From an uncultured Flavobacteriaceae bacterium (lineage in GTDB: Bacteria > Bacteroidota > Bacteroidia > Flavobacteriales > Flavobacteriaceae): DNA of 64,000 nt. This document shows, in pieces, positions 24,662 through 33,648 of the stretch (positions are counted from its first letter, which is position 1; each line of letters starts with the position of its first letter). A program made the position numbers and the translations under genes. Under the pieces are notes generated by a model. That model was given only the letters and a program-made list of their open reading frames with translations. It was not told the origin of the DNA and did no database searches. The stretch lies in contig CANNAN010000004.1 of the NCBI GenBank assembly GCA_947502635.1, positions 372,001 through 436,000 on the forward strand. Reading direction: 5' to 3'.

Positions 24662-27600
24662 TTAAAACGGAAATCGAACACCCCAATTTACTTGCAAGTT
24701 ATCAAAATTTGTATCTGTATTTATATAATTATTAAATCTGGCATCAATTCTAAATTGCAACCATTTATAGGCATCAAATTTCAAGCCAACTCCATAAACG
24801 ATACCATAAAAATCTTCCCATTGATTAATCCTACTAAACCAGTAATAACCAGTTCCTAAGGTAGCAAATGGATATACTTTTCTACCTCCAAAAGGTTCAT
24901 AAAGTAATTGCCCTTGAATGCCTCCTAATAAGCCTTCATCTATATTATCTTTTATTTTACTGGTACTTGCTTCAAATTCAAGATCAAATATGTCTGTTAG
25001 GTCATACGAAAACCGAAACCCTGTTTGAATATTACTGCCATAGCTTGGTAGGTCTGTAAAGTATAAACCTCCTAAAAAGAAATTCACTTCCCATTTTTCA
25101 CTATGAAAAGCACCTGTAGGGTGTTTAGTATTTACAATAGTTTCTCCTGTACGTGTAGGTGCATAGCCTGTACCTGGTGGGTTATCTATACATATTCTTA
25201 TCTGCCCTGTTTCTTTTGGCGTTATTGTTTCTTTAAAATTGCCAAGACCATCTGTTGTCACTTCTATCCATTCCATTCTCCCTGATGGATATTTTACAAT
25301 AATTTCTAAGTCTTGATTCGGGGCTCTGGGTTTTGTTGTTCCAGTAACAGTAACCGTTCCATCTGTATTCACAGTAGTTTCTGTATCAATTTCAAGGTTT
25401 ACCGAGGGATATACAACATAGGTTATTCCTCCTATGGGGAGTCGATATTCGTCTCCTACAACAAAAGCCTCAAGGTGAAATGGTTGTGGTTTTGTACGAT
25501 ATCGCCTAGGATCTTGATTGTACGACTCTAAATTAAAAATATTGGGGTCTGGCGTAGGAATTATGGCGTCATCTAAACTGAGTACCCCACTGATTCTTTT
25601 AGTTGTATTACCTTCTATAAGAAAGTACTCATCATCTAGGTTTACAGAAAAACCTCGCGGTAAATTTTTAGGAGCTACTTGTACCCACAATGGTGTAGTA
25701 CGGCTATTAGTAAGATCAAACTCAAAATGTTCATCTCTCCATGGACTAGAAGACGTTGGATTAAACAATGACACATTTTCCTGTGTACTATCATTCCACG
25801 GATTAACATCTGACAAAGGACTGTCATGCCTCCAGATCTCTGCGCGAATACAAGTATGAGCATTTACTTTTGGAGACCACCCTAAATTAAAAATAGCAAA
25901 ACCATCTTTTGGAATATTCTGACCATCACTTATTCCCAATGTAACCCAACTACCACTATCTCCCATACCTCCAGGTTGGTTTACTTTAACCCTGACAGTT
26001 ACATTCGTTGCATCAATAGTACCATTGTTCCTTACTTTCACTCTTATAAGATTGAGATGCTCGCCTCCATTGGCTGCTGGGTTGTAATCTGGACTCCAAC
26101 GAGTGGCTTCACCATTACCCGACAAAGCATCGGTAGCTAGAGATCCATCGTTATGCTCAATCCAAATATCGACACTTTCATATGGAGGCGCTCCCCAAGG
26201 TGTAATTGTGAGATCTAATTTCTCTTTCTGTTCTCTGGTAACATCTACAAGGTAACTAGGACGATCTGCAAAAGGTGCTGGACCAGGAATTTCTCCAACA
26301 ATATTTACTTCAACACCATCATAAGCAGGAAATGTAGATAATAAATCTACTGAAATTCCTGGAGTGATAGGCTTAGCATCCCCCTCAAAAGTAGCTTCAT
26401 CAGTCATTATATGAACAACATTTCTTGACTCAGGTCTGAAAAAATCATAATTTCTAGGACTTAAACAATCTGTAATTTCCATACCACCTCGATCGCCTCC
26501 AACAACACGTCGAGGTAGCGTTTGACTATAATTTGCTCCCTTTTGTCTATTTTGCAAGAACAGATAATGCATAGGTTCTGGATCTGTAAGCCCAAATACT
26601 ACTTGAATTGCTTTTGTAACAGTTCTGCCAGCTGGTACTCCCGCCAGATTGTTATCATAGTCTTTGTTCATTTCTATTGGGGTTAGTACGTAACGTTCCA
26701 CCTCACTTCCTGTGTCTCCAGGTTCTTCGAAAATCTCATAGTTACTTCCATCAAGATCGAACCAATTTGCTACAACTTGTTTGTGCCAAGCCCCCGTATG
26801 AGGAAGATTACCTTGATCATCCATGATATCCCATTCGTTTACATATTTTAATCGGGTATCGTATTTTCCACCACCATTGTTATAGAGATCCCAAAAACCT
26901 ATATTGTGGCCTACTTCATGAGCAATAGTTGATTCTGAAGTATAACCATATAATATCTGAATTGAAGCATATGTTTGGTGCGAAAACAGGTAACCACCAT
27001 TCTCTACTCCAAGGTTAATATACCCACCTGAAGCACCTTCTCGTTTTCCTGCTGGTACATCCATAATCATAACAGCTATTGAACGGTATTCATCAAAAAG
27101 ATTATCGGCTATTGTTTTTATTGCCCCTTCATCTGTAGCAGAAAAAGATAATCCAGGATTGTTCCTATTTACCTCATCAAGTAACCATGCCGCCAAGGCT
27201 TGACCACAAAGGAGGCTACGGTTGCCCTTCACAGTATTTCTCGCAGATTGATTAATAGTACCAACTATTTCTGTTGAAGTATCAAACCCCATTTCATCTA
27301 AAATTGTACTATTACCAGATAGTGTTATTTGTGTAATATCGGTCAGAATTCCAGGATCTAATGTGATCTCTAAATTATTACCAGGCTCTGCAGTCAACGT
27401 TAACTCAGAGTGCACAGCTTCAAAAGCAGTAATAAAATCATTAACAGTGTTATATGTTGTAGCTGCTGGCAAGTTAAAATCAAAATTAACAGGAGGGTCT
27501 GTTTCATTTTCAAATTCTACGGTTATTGTTACTGGAACACCTAAGGTTGTTATTGGATAAGAAGTACCAGTACTGGTAATACGCCTCGCAGGCAAATCTA

Positions 27601-28318
27601 ATTCTGGTCTGTCTAAACCAAGCTCGTCAAGCAATCCAGCATCACTTGATGCGATATCAACACGAATATAGGTTCCTTTGGTAACATAAGTTTGCTCAAC
27701 TTCAAAGTTAAGCGTTGAACCACTAAGCGAAACACTAAGTTTATCTCCCACAGCTGCTGAAATCTGACTATTAATCTCTGTAACTAATTCGCTATAGTTT
27801 GCATAAGCCGTCATACCGTCAAACGAAATAGAAAAGGAAGTCTCATCTGAATCATTAATGTGAAGTGTTAATTGAAAATTATTATTAGAAGGTGTAATTG
27901 GTAAAGGATCCATTATAGTCCCTTTTAAATTAGGAGTCACATAATCTGGATTGACATAAAATTCTAATTCTCTCGGCATTTGGTATACACGATTAAGCAC
28001 ATCAGATTGAAAAGAAATTTTGCCATAAGAATTCTCTTGCCACACCATGTTATTCGTATTCGCTTTGGCAATAAAATCGGCTCTAACTCCTGGAAAAAGC
28101 GTTTCAAATAAATTATTAGCAGGGTCATAACCAACAAAATCTTGAGATACTACTGGTATAAAAAGTATTTTTTGATTCAATTCATTGTTAGATACTCGGT
28201 CAACGTTTGTACTACCCAGGGCTCCTGGATCTGATTCAAAAACATGTACTTCTTGAGCATTGGCAAATGCAAAGGATAATAAAATTGTCCAAATAATCCT
28301 ATTAAAATATTTTTTCAT
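24662..28318 (-). CDS. M6/metzincin-like metalloprotease with CARDB-type domains and a C-terminal outer-membrane barrel
   Basis: The 1218-residue protein has a signal peptide (about 1-21) and an N-terminal region with KILFIPVVSQDF and ENSYGKISFQSDV, as in M6 immune-inhibitor-A-type peptidases. The zinc motif is HEVGHNIGFWD (about 466-476, HExxHxxGxxD). Between start and catalytic part (about 130-345) two similar inserts end in LGLDRPEL and MGFDTSTE. After the peptidase come Ig-like/CARDB-type domains (about 720-1060). The last ~150 residues (from EKWEVNFFLGGLYF to WGVRFPF) alternate as an 8-stranded OmpA-like barrel with a terminal Phe. So a protease may be displayed on its own outer-membrane anchor instead of carrying a T9SS tail. 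Confidence 0.82.
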   Translation of the reverse strand: MKKYFNRIIWTILLSFAFANAQEVHVFESDPGALGSTNVDRVSNNELNQKILFIPVVSQDFVGYDPANNLFETLFPGVRADFIAKANTNNMVWQENSYGKISFQSDVLNRVYQMPRELEFYVNPDYVTPNLKGTIMDPLPITPSNNNFQLTLHINDSDETSFSISFDGMTAYANYSELVTEINSQISAAVGDKLSVSLSGSTLNFEVEQTYVTKGTYIRVDIASSDAGLLDELGLDRPELDLPARRITSTGTSYPITTLGVPVTITVEFENETDPPVNFDFNLPAATTYNTVNDFITAFEAVHSELTLTAEPGNNLEITLDPGILTDITQITLSGNSTILDEMGFDTSTEIVGTINQSARNTVKGNRSLLCGQALAAWLLDEVNRNNPGLSFSATDEGAIKTIADNLFDEYRSIAVMIMDVPAGKREGASGGYINLGVENGGYLFSHQTYASIQILYGYTSESTIAHEVGHNIGFWDLYNNGGGKYDTRLKYVNEWDIMDDQGNLPHTGAWHKQVVANWFDLDGSNYEIFEEPGDTGSEVERYVLTPIEMNKDYDNNLAGVPAGRTVTKAIQVVFGLTDPEPMHYLFLQNRQKGANYSQTLPRRVVGGDRGGMEITDCLSPRNYDFFRPESRNVVHIMTDEATFEGDAKPITPGISVDLLSTFPAYDGVEVNIVGEIPGPAPFADRPSYLVDVTREQKEKLDLTITPWGAPPYESVDIWIEHNDGSLATDALSGNGEATRWSPDYNPAANGGEHLNLIRVKVRNNGTIDATNVTVRVKVNQPGGMGDSGSWVTLGISDGQNIPKDGFAIFNLGWSPKVNAHTCIRAEIWRHDSPLSDVNPWNDSTQENVSLFNPTSSSPWRDEHFEFDLTNSRTTPLWVQVAPKNLPRGFSVNLDDEYFLIEGNTTKRISGVLSLDDAIIPTPDPNIFNLESYNQDPRRYRTKPQPFHLEAFVVGDEYRLPIGGITYVVYPSVNLEIDTETTVNTDGTVTVTGTTKPRAPNQDLEIIVKYPSGRMEWIEVTTDGLGNFKETITPKETGQIRICIDNPPGTGYAPTRTGETIVNTKHPTGAFHSEKWEVNFFLGGLYFTDLPSYGSNIQTGFRFSYDLTDIFDLEFEASTSKIKDNIDEGLLGGIQGQLLYEPFGGRKVYPFATLGTGYYWFSRINQWEDFYGIVYGVGLKFDAYKWLQFRIDARFNNYINTDTNFDNLQVNWGVRFPF

Positions 28319-28620
28319 GATAAAATGAGTTTAATTAAGATTTTTAACTAAAAAATCTAGTTTCAATCAAATCTAACTCATTAACAATCAGAACAAAACA
28401 AGCATTCACCTCTTTTTTACAGGTGTTTTTCCCCTTTATTTAAAGTTTGGATTAATTTATTATTTATAGGTTCATGCATTCCTACTATGTTACCATTGTT
28501 AGCATTATCACTTCAGGCAGAGTATATTCCATTAATTTTATTCATATTATCAATGCCAATCACTTTCTATAGCTATATGAATCCGTATCTTTGTACGTTG
28601 AATTACTATGATTAAAAGAT
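28319..28620. promoter_or_regulatory. Divergent region between protease and Crp/Fnr regulator
   Basis: On the plus strand a TATCTTTG -7 element lies at 28586-28593, suitably placed for the regulator gene at 28621. Just upstream the inverted repeat ATTCATAT (28540-28547) / ATATGAAT (28575-28582) may be an operator. At 28419-28445 is an ACAGGTGTTTTTCCCC-type sequence similar to the motif at 5113. Nothing else stands out. Confidence 0.45.
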
Positions 28621-29190
28621 TTGCAACAGATAAAAACTTTCTTAGATCAAATTGCTGACATATCTAACTCTGATTGGGATTTTTTTACGTCGAAATTACA
28701 GCGTCGTGTTATCCCGAAAAAAGCAATTTTTTTAAAAGTCAATGACATAGAAAATCATATTTCTTTTATTGAATCTGGCATTGTACGTTTATATATCCCT
28801 AAAGAAAATCCAGATAAAGAAATAACCTTTGGCTTTAGTTTTAAAGACCAGTTTATTAGTGCTTATGATTCCTTCTTAACACAGGAACCTTCTATGTATC
28901 AATTACAAGCGCTTACAGAGTCGGTCATTTTAAGTATTACTTATGATGATTTGCAGGCGGTTTATAAAACGACCCAAATAGGAAATCTTATTGGTAGGTT
29001 AACAGCAGAACGGCTCTTTTTGTTGAAATCTGCACGTGAACAAAATTTGCTAAACCTTACAGCAGAGGAACGCTATATAAAATTGTTTAAAGAACGACCA
29101 GAGCTTTTAAAAATGATTCCACTAAAATATATCAGTTCTTATATTGGTATTACAGCACAAGCTTTAAGCAGGATTAGAAAACGCGTATAA
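28621..29190 (+). CDS. Crp/Fnr-family transcriptional regulator
   Basis: The 189-residue protein fits the cyclic-nucleotide-binding-fold family: a cupin-like N-terminal domain (about 1-115, IVRLYIP, FSFKDQFISAYDSF) and a short C-terminal helix-turn-helix (about 145-189, IPLKYISSYIGITAQALSRIRKRV). The frame is closed by TGA at 28609, and the only possible start before the domain is TTG at 28621, so the gene uses a TTG start. The binding pocket lacks the full set of cAMP contacts that I would expect in a true CRP, so the effector is unknown. Its neighbour downstream on the same strand is a fatty-acid desaturase. Confidence 0.88.
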   Translation: MQQIKTFLDQIADISNSDWDFFTSKLQRRVIPKKAIFLKVNDIENHISFIESGIVRLYIPKENPDKEITFGFSFKDQFISAYDSFLTQEPSMYQLQALTESVILSITYDDLQAVYKTTQIGNLIGRLTAERLFLLKSAREQNLLNLTAEERYIKLFKERPELLKMIPLKYISSYIGITAQALSRIRKRV

Positions 29191-29330
29191 CCCGTATTGT
29201 GCACTAGAAAATCTATCGCTAGACTATATTTTTTAATTTAACCATAGCGGTGCTATGCTGAAATTAAGGAAACACTAGATTCTATTGTATTTCAACCTTC
29301 ATTTCTAAGTTCTAATGCAGAATACGGATT
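29188..29330 (+). repeat. Stop-anchored imperfect hairpin element, copy 1
   Basis: The element starts at the TAA of the regulator (TAACCCGTATTGTGC) and ends with GCAGAATACGGATT; these arms (29189-29202 and 29317-29330) match at 12 of 14 bases. Inside, AGAAAATCTATCG pairs with CACTAGATTCT, TTAATTT with AAATTAA, and CATAGC with GCTATG around a GGT loop. It resembles copy 2 at 55102-55240 in both arms. It may be a MITE-like repeat or a 3'-end RNA structure. Confidence 0.55.
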
Positions 29331-29347
29331 TAATTGATTTAGGTTCA

Positions 29348-29378
29348 TTGTTTCGCTTATAACATCAAATTACCTTTG
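29348..29378 (+). promoter_or_regulatory. Bacteroidota-type promoter for the desaturase gene
   Basis: TTG at 29348-29350 and TACCTTTG at 29371-29378 match the -33 TTG / -7 TAnnTTTG pattern with 20 bases between. The ATG at 29391 is only 12 bases beyond the -7 box, implying a very short leader. Confidence 0.6.
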
Positions 29379-29390
29379 CAAAAAAAAGTT

Positions 29391-30134
29391 ATGGCGGTAG
29401 TTCTTTTCGTTTTAGTACTTTGGTATGGAGGATTGTTTTTTCAGTCTTTCTTTTTGCATCGTTATGCGGCACATCAGGTATTTACCATGTCAAAAACAAT
29501 GGAGCGCATTACCTTTATTTTAACTTGGATATTTCAAGGTTCTAGTTATTTGAGTGCTTATGGTTATGGAGTTATGCACCGTATGCACCATGCATATACA
29601 GATACTGAAAATGATCCACATTCCCCATCTTATGATGCTAATTTATTTGCGATGATGTGGAAAACAAAAACAACCTATCAAAATATTAACAAACAACGTA
29701 TTGATATTGATCAGCGTTTCACCAAAAACGTTCCGCAATGGAAAGGGTTTGATGCATTTGCGAGTTCTCGTTTTTCTAGATTGCTTTGGATAACTCTTTA
29801 CATTTTGTTTTTTGCATACTTTACAACGGCATTTTGGCAATGGTTGTTATTACCTATAACCTTTTTAATGGCACCTATTCATGGTGTGATAATTAACTGG
29901 TTTGGTCATGTTTATGGTTATGTTAACTATAAAATGAAAAATACAAGTAAAAATCTCTTCCGTTTTGATTTTTTAATGATGGGCGAAGGCTACCATAATA
30001 ATCATCATAAATATGCAAGCAGAGCAAATTTTGCTGTAAAATGGTATGAGGTTGATATCACATATTTGATTATAAAACTACTAGATGCTTTAGGTTTTAT
30101 TCATTTGAAACCTATTACCGTGAAGTCTAAATAA
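29391..30134 (+). CDS. Acyl-CoA/acyl-lipid delta-9-type fatty acid desaturase
   Basis: The 247-residue membrane di-iron enzyme introduces a double bond into fatty acyl chains. The three histidine boxes are visible: HRYAAH (about 22-27), HRMHHAY (about 64-70, HxxHH) and HNNHHK (about 203-208), with hydrophobic helices between them. I take the ATG at 29391; a TTG at 29376 in the same frame would overlap the predicted promoter. At about 250 residues it is shorter than stearoyl-CoA desaturases but normal for the compact bacterial group. Regulation by the neighbouring Crp/Fnr gene, perhaps for temperature or oxygen adaptation of the membrane, is inference. Confidence 0.88.
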   Translation: MAVVLFVLVLWYGGLFFQSFFLHRYAAHQVFTMSKTMERITFILTWIFQGSSYLSAYGYGVMHRMHHAYTDTENDPHSPSYDANLFAMMWKTKTTYQNINKQRIDIDQRFTKNVPQWKGFDAFASSRFSRLLWITLYILFFAYFTTAFWQWLLLPITFLMAPIHGVIINWFGHVYGYVNYKMKNTSKNLFRFDFLMMGEGYHNNHHKYASRANFAVKWYEVDITYLIIKLLDALGFIHLKPITVKSK

Positions 30135-30193
30135 GTGCTTAGGTTTAAAATATAACCTAAAAAACATCTCTTGCATTTAAGAAAAATAGAACT

Positions 30194-31507
30194 TTATAAA
30201 ACGGTTACGCGTACTTTTTTCTTTTTTAATCGTGTATTGTTTAATTTTTCCACCAATTCGTTTGCAATGGTTTTAGGAACGGCAACAAACGCACAATCTT
30301 GTTTTAGCTCGATGTTCCCTAATTGGTCTTTAGTAATATTTCCTTGTTTAAAAAATAGTCCAGCAATATCTCCTTTAGATATTTTATCTTTTCTACCTCC
30401 AGAAATAAACAATGTTTCCCAGAATTGTGGCTTACGAACTGCTTTTTGAGAGATGTTTTTAACTTTTGTGTTTTTAATAAACTCTGGTAAAGAAGCATCT
30501 TTCCATTTCAATACATACGCAGTTCCTTTAGCATCTACTCTTGCAGTTCGACCATTTCTATGAATAAACTCTTCTTTGGCTCGAGGCACCTCATAGTGAA
30601 TAATAAATTTTAATTCTGGAATATCAATACCTCTTGATGCTAGATCTGTAGCTATTAAAATCTGGCTCGTTCCGTTCCTGAATTTTATTAAAGAACGTTC
30701 TCTATCCTTTTGCTCCATACCTCCAGAAAAACAACTGTGGCTTATCTTATTTTTATCTAAAAAACGACTCACCTGATCTATACTGTCTCTTAAATTACAG
30801 AATACTATTCCTGATCGATCTCCTAAATGATCTATTAGATCTAATAGCGTTTGTAATTTATTTTTAACTGGCGATATCACCGTTCTCATTTCCAATTTTG
30901 AAACGACCTTTTCTTTTAAATAATTGATGGTTGTTGGTTGATCTAATCGTACAAAACCAGGAATTTTAACACCTTGTGTTGCCGATGTTAATACACGCTT
31001 ATTTATACGAGGTAATTGGCCTATAATGTGTCTCATTTCGGACTCAAAGCCAACTTCTAAAGATTTATCAAACTCATCTAGAATTAAGGTTTTAATGCTA
31101 TCTCTAGAAAAACGGTCATTACTAAAATGATCTGCAATTCTACCTGGAGTTCCTATTAAAATAGCTGGTACATGTTTAATTTCTATTTTATCTTTAGACA
31201 TAGGGCGCCCACCATACACGGCATTTACCTTAAAACCAGTCCCCATATTGCGTACAACTTGCTCAATTTGTATAGCTAATTCTCGTGAAGGCACTAAAAT
31301 CAATATCTGTACATCTTTACAATCGGGATCTAAAGTTTTAATAGTTGGTAATAAGAAAGCCAATGTTTTACCTGTTCCTGTTGGAGAAAGAAGAATGGTA
31401 TTGGTTGTTGTCTCAATTACAGAAATAGCCTCTTCTTGCATTGGGTTCAACGTATGGATATTTAATTTTGCTAAAATGTCCTGTTGATCTTTAATAATAT
31501 TTGCCAT
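30194..31507 (-). CDS. DEAD-box RNA helicase with DEFD variant and DbpA-like C-terminus
   Basis: The 437-residue protein has the two RecA-like domains of DEAD-box helicases: SPTGTGKT (motif I, about 40), VPSRELA, GTPGR, LILDEFDKSL (motif II is DEFD not DEAD), SATQ instead of SAT, and HRNGRTAR (motif VI, about 320). The last ~75 residues (ISKGDIAGLFFKQG ... LNNTRLKKKKVRVTVL) match the RNA-binding domain of DbpA-type helicases, which act in ribosome assembly. The DEFD form recurs in Bacteroidota homologues (recalled), so it is a subfamily mark and not a broken motif. It follows another helicase gene by 8 bp, probably in one operon. Confidence 0.9.
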   Translation of the reverse strand: MANIIKDQQDILAKLNIHTLNPMQEEAISVIETTTNTILLSPTGTGKTLAFLLPTIKTLDPDCKDVQILILVPSRELAIQIEQVVRNMGTGFKVNAVYGGRPMSKDKIEIKHVPAILIGTPGRIADHFSNDRFSRDSIKTLILDEFDKSLEVGFESEMRHIIGQLPRINKRVLTSATQGVKIPGFVRLDQPTTINYLKEKVVSKLEMRTVISPVKNKLQTLLDLIDHLGDRSGIVFCNLRDSIDQVSRFLDKNKISHSCFSGGMEQKDRERSLIKFRNGTSQILIATDLASRGIDIPELKFIIHYEVPRAKEEFIHRNGRTARVDAKGTAYVLKWKDASLPEFIKNTKVKNISQKAVRKPQFWETLFISGGRKDKISKGDIAGLFFKQGNITKDQLGNIELKQDCAFVAVPKTIANELVEKLNNTRLKKKKVRVTVL

Positions 31508-31515
31508 AATGATTG

Positions 31516-32853
31516 CTATTTTTTACCTTTTTTAGAATCCTCGGTTTTTGGATTACCACTATTTGTTTGCGCCAAATAATTTGCGAGTACTTTTTCTATC
31601 AATTCTTCTTTCGTTAAATGATGAAATACGGTTCTCACTTTCTTTCTAAATTCTTCTGAAATGGTGCGATTTGGTTTTGTTTTAAAAATCTTTTTTGCCC
31701 ATAATAGGCCATTATTTTCTTCTATACTCTGAGCGTCTGCTTTTTTTAATTCATTAAAAATAATACCCAATTCTTGTTCAAAATCAGCAATATCCTCAAT
31801 TTCTTCTTTTTGCAATATCGTTAACGAAAGTCCCTTTGCTCCTGCTCTTGCTGTACGTCCGCTTCTATGTACATAAGCATCATAGGTATCTGGTAAATGA
31901 TAATTAACAACATAGGCTATTTCTTTAACATCAATGCCTCGAGCTGCTAAATCGGTAGCAACCAAAATATCTATAAACCCCTCTCTAAATTGCCCCATAA
32001 TACGGTCACGAATGCCCTGAGACAAACTACCATGAATGGCTCCAGATGAGAATTTATTAATAGCTAAGTTTTTTGCCAATTTATTAACAGCTGCTTTGGT
32101 TTTACAAAAGATAATCCCTCTTTCCCCTTCTTTAGAATTTAAGAAATGAAGCAATACCTCTAGTTTTTCTATAGGTTCTACAACCGTATAGAGATGATCG
32201 ATTCCCTGATGACCGACAGTAGTCATGTCTGCTTCTATCTGTATAACATGTTTTGACATGTAATTTTGTACCAGTTGCTTTATAGCGCCAGGCATAGTAG
32301 CCGTAAACAATAATGTTCTTCTCGATTTTGGAATTTCTTTGATAATACTATCTAAGTCTCCTTTTAAAGCACTCACCATTTCATCGGCTTCATCCAACAC
32401 TAAATACTTTAAGTTTTTAATGTTAATGGCTCCGCGATTTATTAAATCTACCAAACGCCCTGGTGTTGCCACGACAATATGAGTAGCGGTTTTTAAGCGT
32501 TCTATCTGAGGTTTTATAGGAATGCCACCACATACTGCTGCAACAGAAATAGTAGAGCTATGGGTAGCAAAAGACATTAAATTAGTATGAATTTGTTGTC
32601 CTAATTCTCTTGTAGGTGCCAATATTACGACCTGTACACTAGTATCTTCAATGTCTATTAACTGCAACAAAGGCAATCCAAAAGCGGCGGTTTTACCTGT
32701 TCCTGTTTTTGCCAAAGCGACAAGGTCTTCTTTTTGATTCAATATAACAGGGATTGTCTTTTCCTGAATATCTGTTGGAACAGAGATTTGTAAATCGGCT
32801 AAGCCTTGTTGTAACGGTTGGTTAATTCCTAAATCAGAAAACAGTTTTGACAT
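31516..32853 (-). CDS. DEAD-box RNA helicase
   Basis: The 445-residue protein shows all core motifs: AKTGTGKTAAFGLP (motif I, about 49), APTRELG, TPGRL, VLDEADEM (motif II), TATMP (motif III) and HRSGRTARAG (motif VI). A Lys-rich tail follows. It should unwind RNA in ribosome biogenesis, decay or cold adaptation. It is the first gene of the two-helicase operon. A TATCTTTG -7 element lies 15 bp upstream of the ATG on the minus strand (32868-32875), without an obvious -33 box. Confidence 0.92.
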   Translation of the reverse strand: MSKLFSDLGINQPLQQGLADLQISVPTDIQEKTIPVILNQKEDLVALAKTGTGKTAAFGLPLLQLIDIEDTSVQVVILAPTRELGQQIHTNLMSFATHSSTISVAAVCGGIPIKPQIERLKTATHIVVATPGRLVDLINRGAINIKNLKYLVLDEADEMVSALKGDLDSIIKEIPKSRRTLLFTATMPGAIKQLVQNYMSKHVIQIEADMTTVGHQGIDHLYTVVEPIEKLEVLLHFLNSKEGERGIIFCKTKAAVNKLAKNLAINKFSSGAIHGSLSQGIRDRIMGQFREGFIDILVATDLAARGIDVKEIAYVVNYHLPDTYDAYVHRSGRTARAGAKGLSLTILQKEEIEDIADFEQELGIIFNELKKADAQSIEENNGLLWAKKIFKTKPNRTISEEFRKKVRTVFHHLTKEELIEKVLANYLAQTNSGNPKTEDSKKGKK

Positions 32854-32867
32854 AAAATAATTTTAGG

Positions 32868-32875
32868 CAAAGATA
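32868..32875 (-). promoter_or_regulatory. -7 promoter element of the helicase operon
   Basis: The minus strand reads TATCTTTG here, an exact TAnnTTTG match, 15 bp before the helicase start codon. No TTG at the expected -33 distance was seen. Confidence 0.5.
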
Positions 32876-32969
32876 ACTATACAAAATCCGAGAATCATGT
32901 ATCTTGGATAGCTAATTCTTTTTGATAAAAAATAAACACTCTAAATAGTTAACTAGATATAACTAAACC

Positions 32970-33419
32970 TTAAGCCTCTTGAAGCGTACGCTTTGATTTT
33001 CTGTAAGTGTAATTAGGATAGATTGCGCGTTTAGCAAAACGATTCAATTTGTTAGAATTAATCATTTTTAAGTATATGGGCTTCGTAACTCCAAAATACT
33101 CGTAAGTCGTTCCATCTAAAAAAGTGATTTCTAATACTAAACCTTTGTGAAAGTAATCTGCTATTCCAGAATTTGTTATCGTTTCTGTATAGGTTTCTAA
33201 ATTTGCTGCTATAGTTTCAGGAGCTATACTCACCAAAAAATGATACCCATCAATTATATTGCGGCTATTTATTTCGGCCTCTTCACGTTTAGAATCATCT
33301 TCTTTAAACTTATCAGGGTGCCATTCTTTAACCAAATTACGATAACCTGTTTTTAGTACTTTAAGATCAATCTCTTTTTCTATACCAAATAGCTTCTTAT
33401 ATTGATTAATGCGTTTCAT
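32970..33419 (-). CDS. J-domain protein with C-terminal KTSC domain
   Basis: The 149-residue protein begins with a compact DnaJ domain (about 1-65) including the HPD tripeptide (EWHPDKF) that stimulates DnaK ATPase. The C-terminal part (about 85-145) has ITFLDGTTYEYFGVTKPIYLKM and NRFAKRAIYPNY, a KTSC-type domain of unknown function that usually occurs alone or with nucleic-acid-linked proteins. The glycine/phenylalanine and zinc regions of full DnaJ are absent, so it is probably a specialised co-chaperone. It stands alone between the helicases and the cold-shock gene. Confidence 0.85.
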   Translation of the reverse strand: MKRINQYKKLFGIEKEIDLKVLKTGYRNLVKEWHPDKFKEDDSKREEAEINSRNIIDGYHFLVSIAPETIAANLETYTETITNSGIADYFHKGLVLEITFLDGTTYEYFGVTKPIYLKMINSNKLNRFAKRAIYPNYTYRKSKRTLQEA

Positions 33420-33596
33420 AGACCTTTTTTTTACAAGCCGCGAAACTACACCTTTATTCTGAACTACTTATCGTAAATACAGTGTTTTTTATTTTAGAAA
33501 AAAATTAACTTAATCAATAAAGTATACAGTGAAATAAGGTATTACTGCATAAAATATGCCACGACTAAGGTATTTTTTTAGAAATTATTGGTCACA

Positions 33597-33626
33597 AAAA
33601 AGCCCATCAATATTGATGGGCTTTTT
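33597..33626. terminator. Terminator of the cold-shock gene
   Basis: AGCCCATCAAT and ATTGATGGGCT (33601-33611 and 33612-33622) make a perfect stem flanked by A5 and T5, so it can work in both directions. It ends the minus-strand cold-shock gene at 33649. Confidence 0.9.
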
Positions 33627-33648
33627 ATTAAACTTGAAAGTATATGTA

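Noticed and set aside
28487-28615. 42-codon hydrophobic ORF just before the Crp/Fnr gene
   Set aside because: It contains the -7 element and an inverted repeat, and its hydrophobic look follows from T-rich DNA; no coding evidence.
29188-29330. Possible integron attC site, because attC sites also start near stop codons and fold into hairpins
   Set aside because: The conserved RYYYAAC and GTTRRRY core boxes are not present at the ends of either copy, and no integrase or cassette array is seen.
30139-30160. TTAGGTT / AACCTAA hairpin between desaturase and helicase genes
   Set aside because: Stem of only 7 bp with a weak T-run; too weak to call a terminator.
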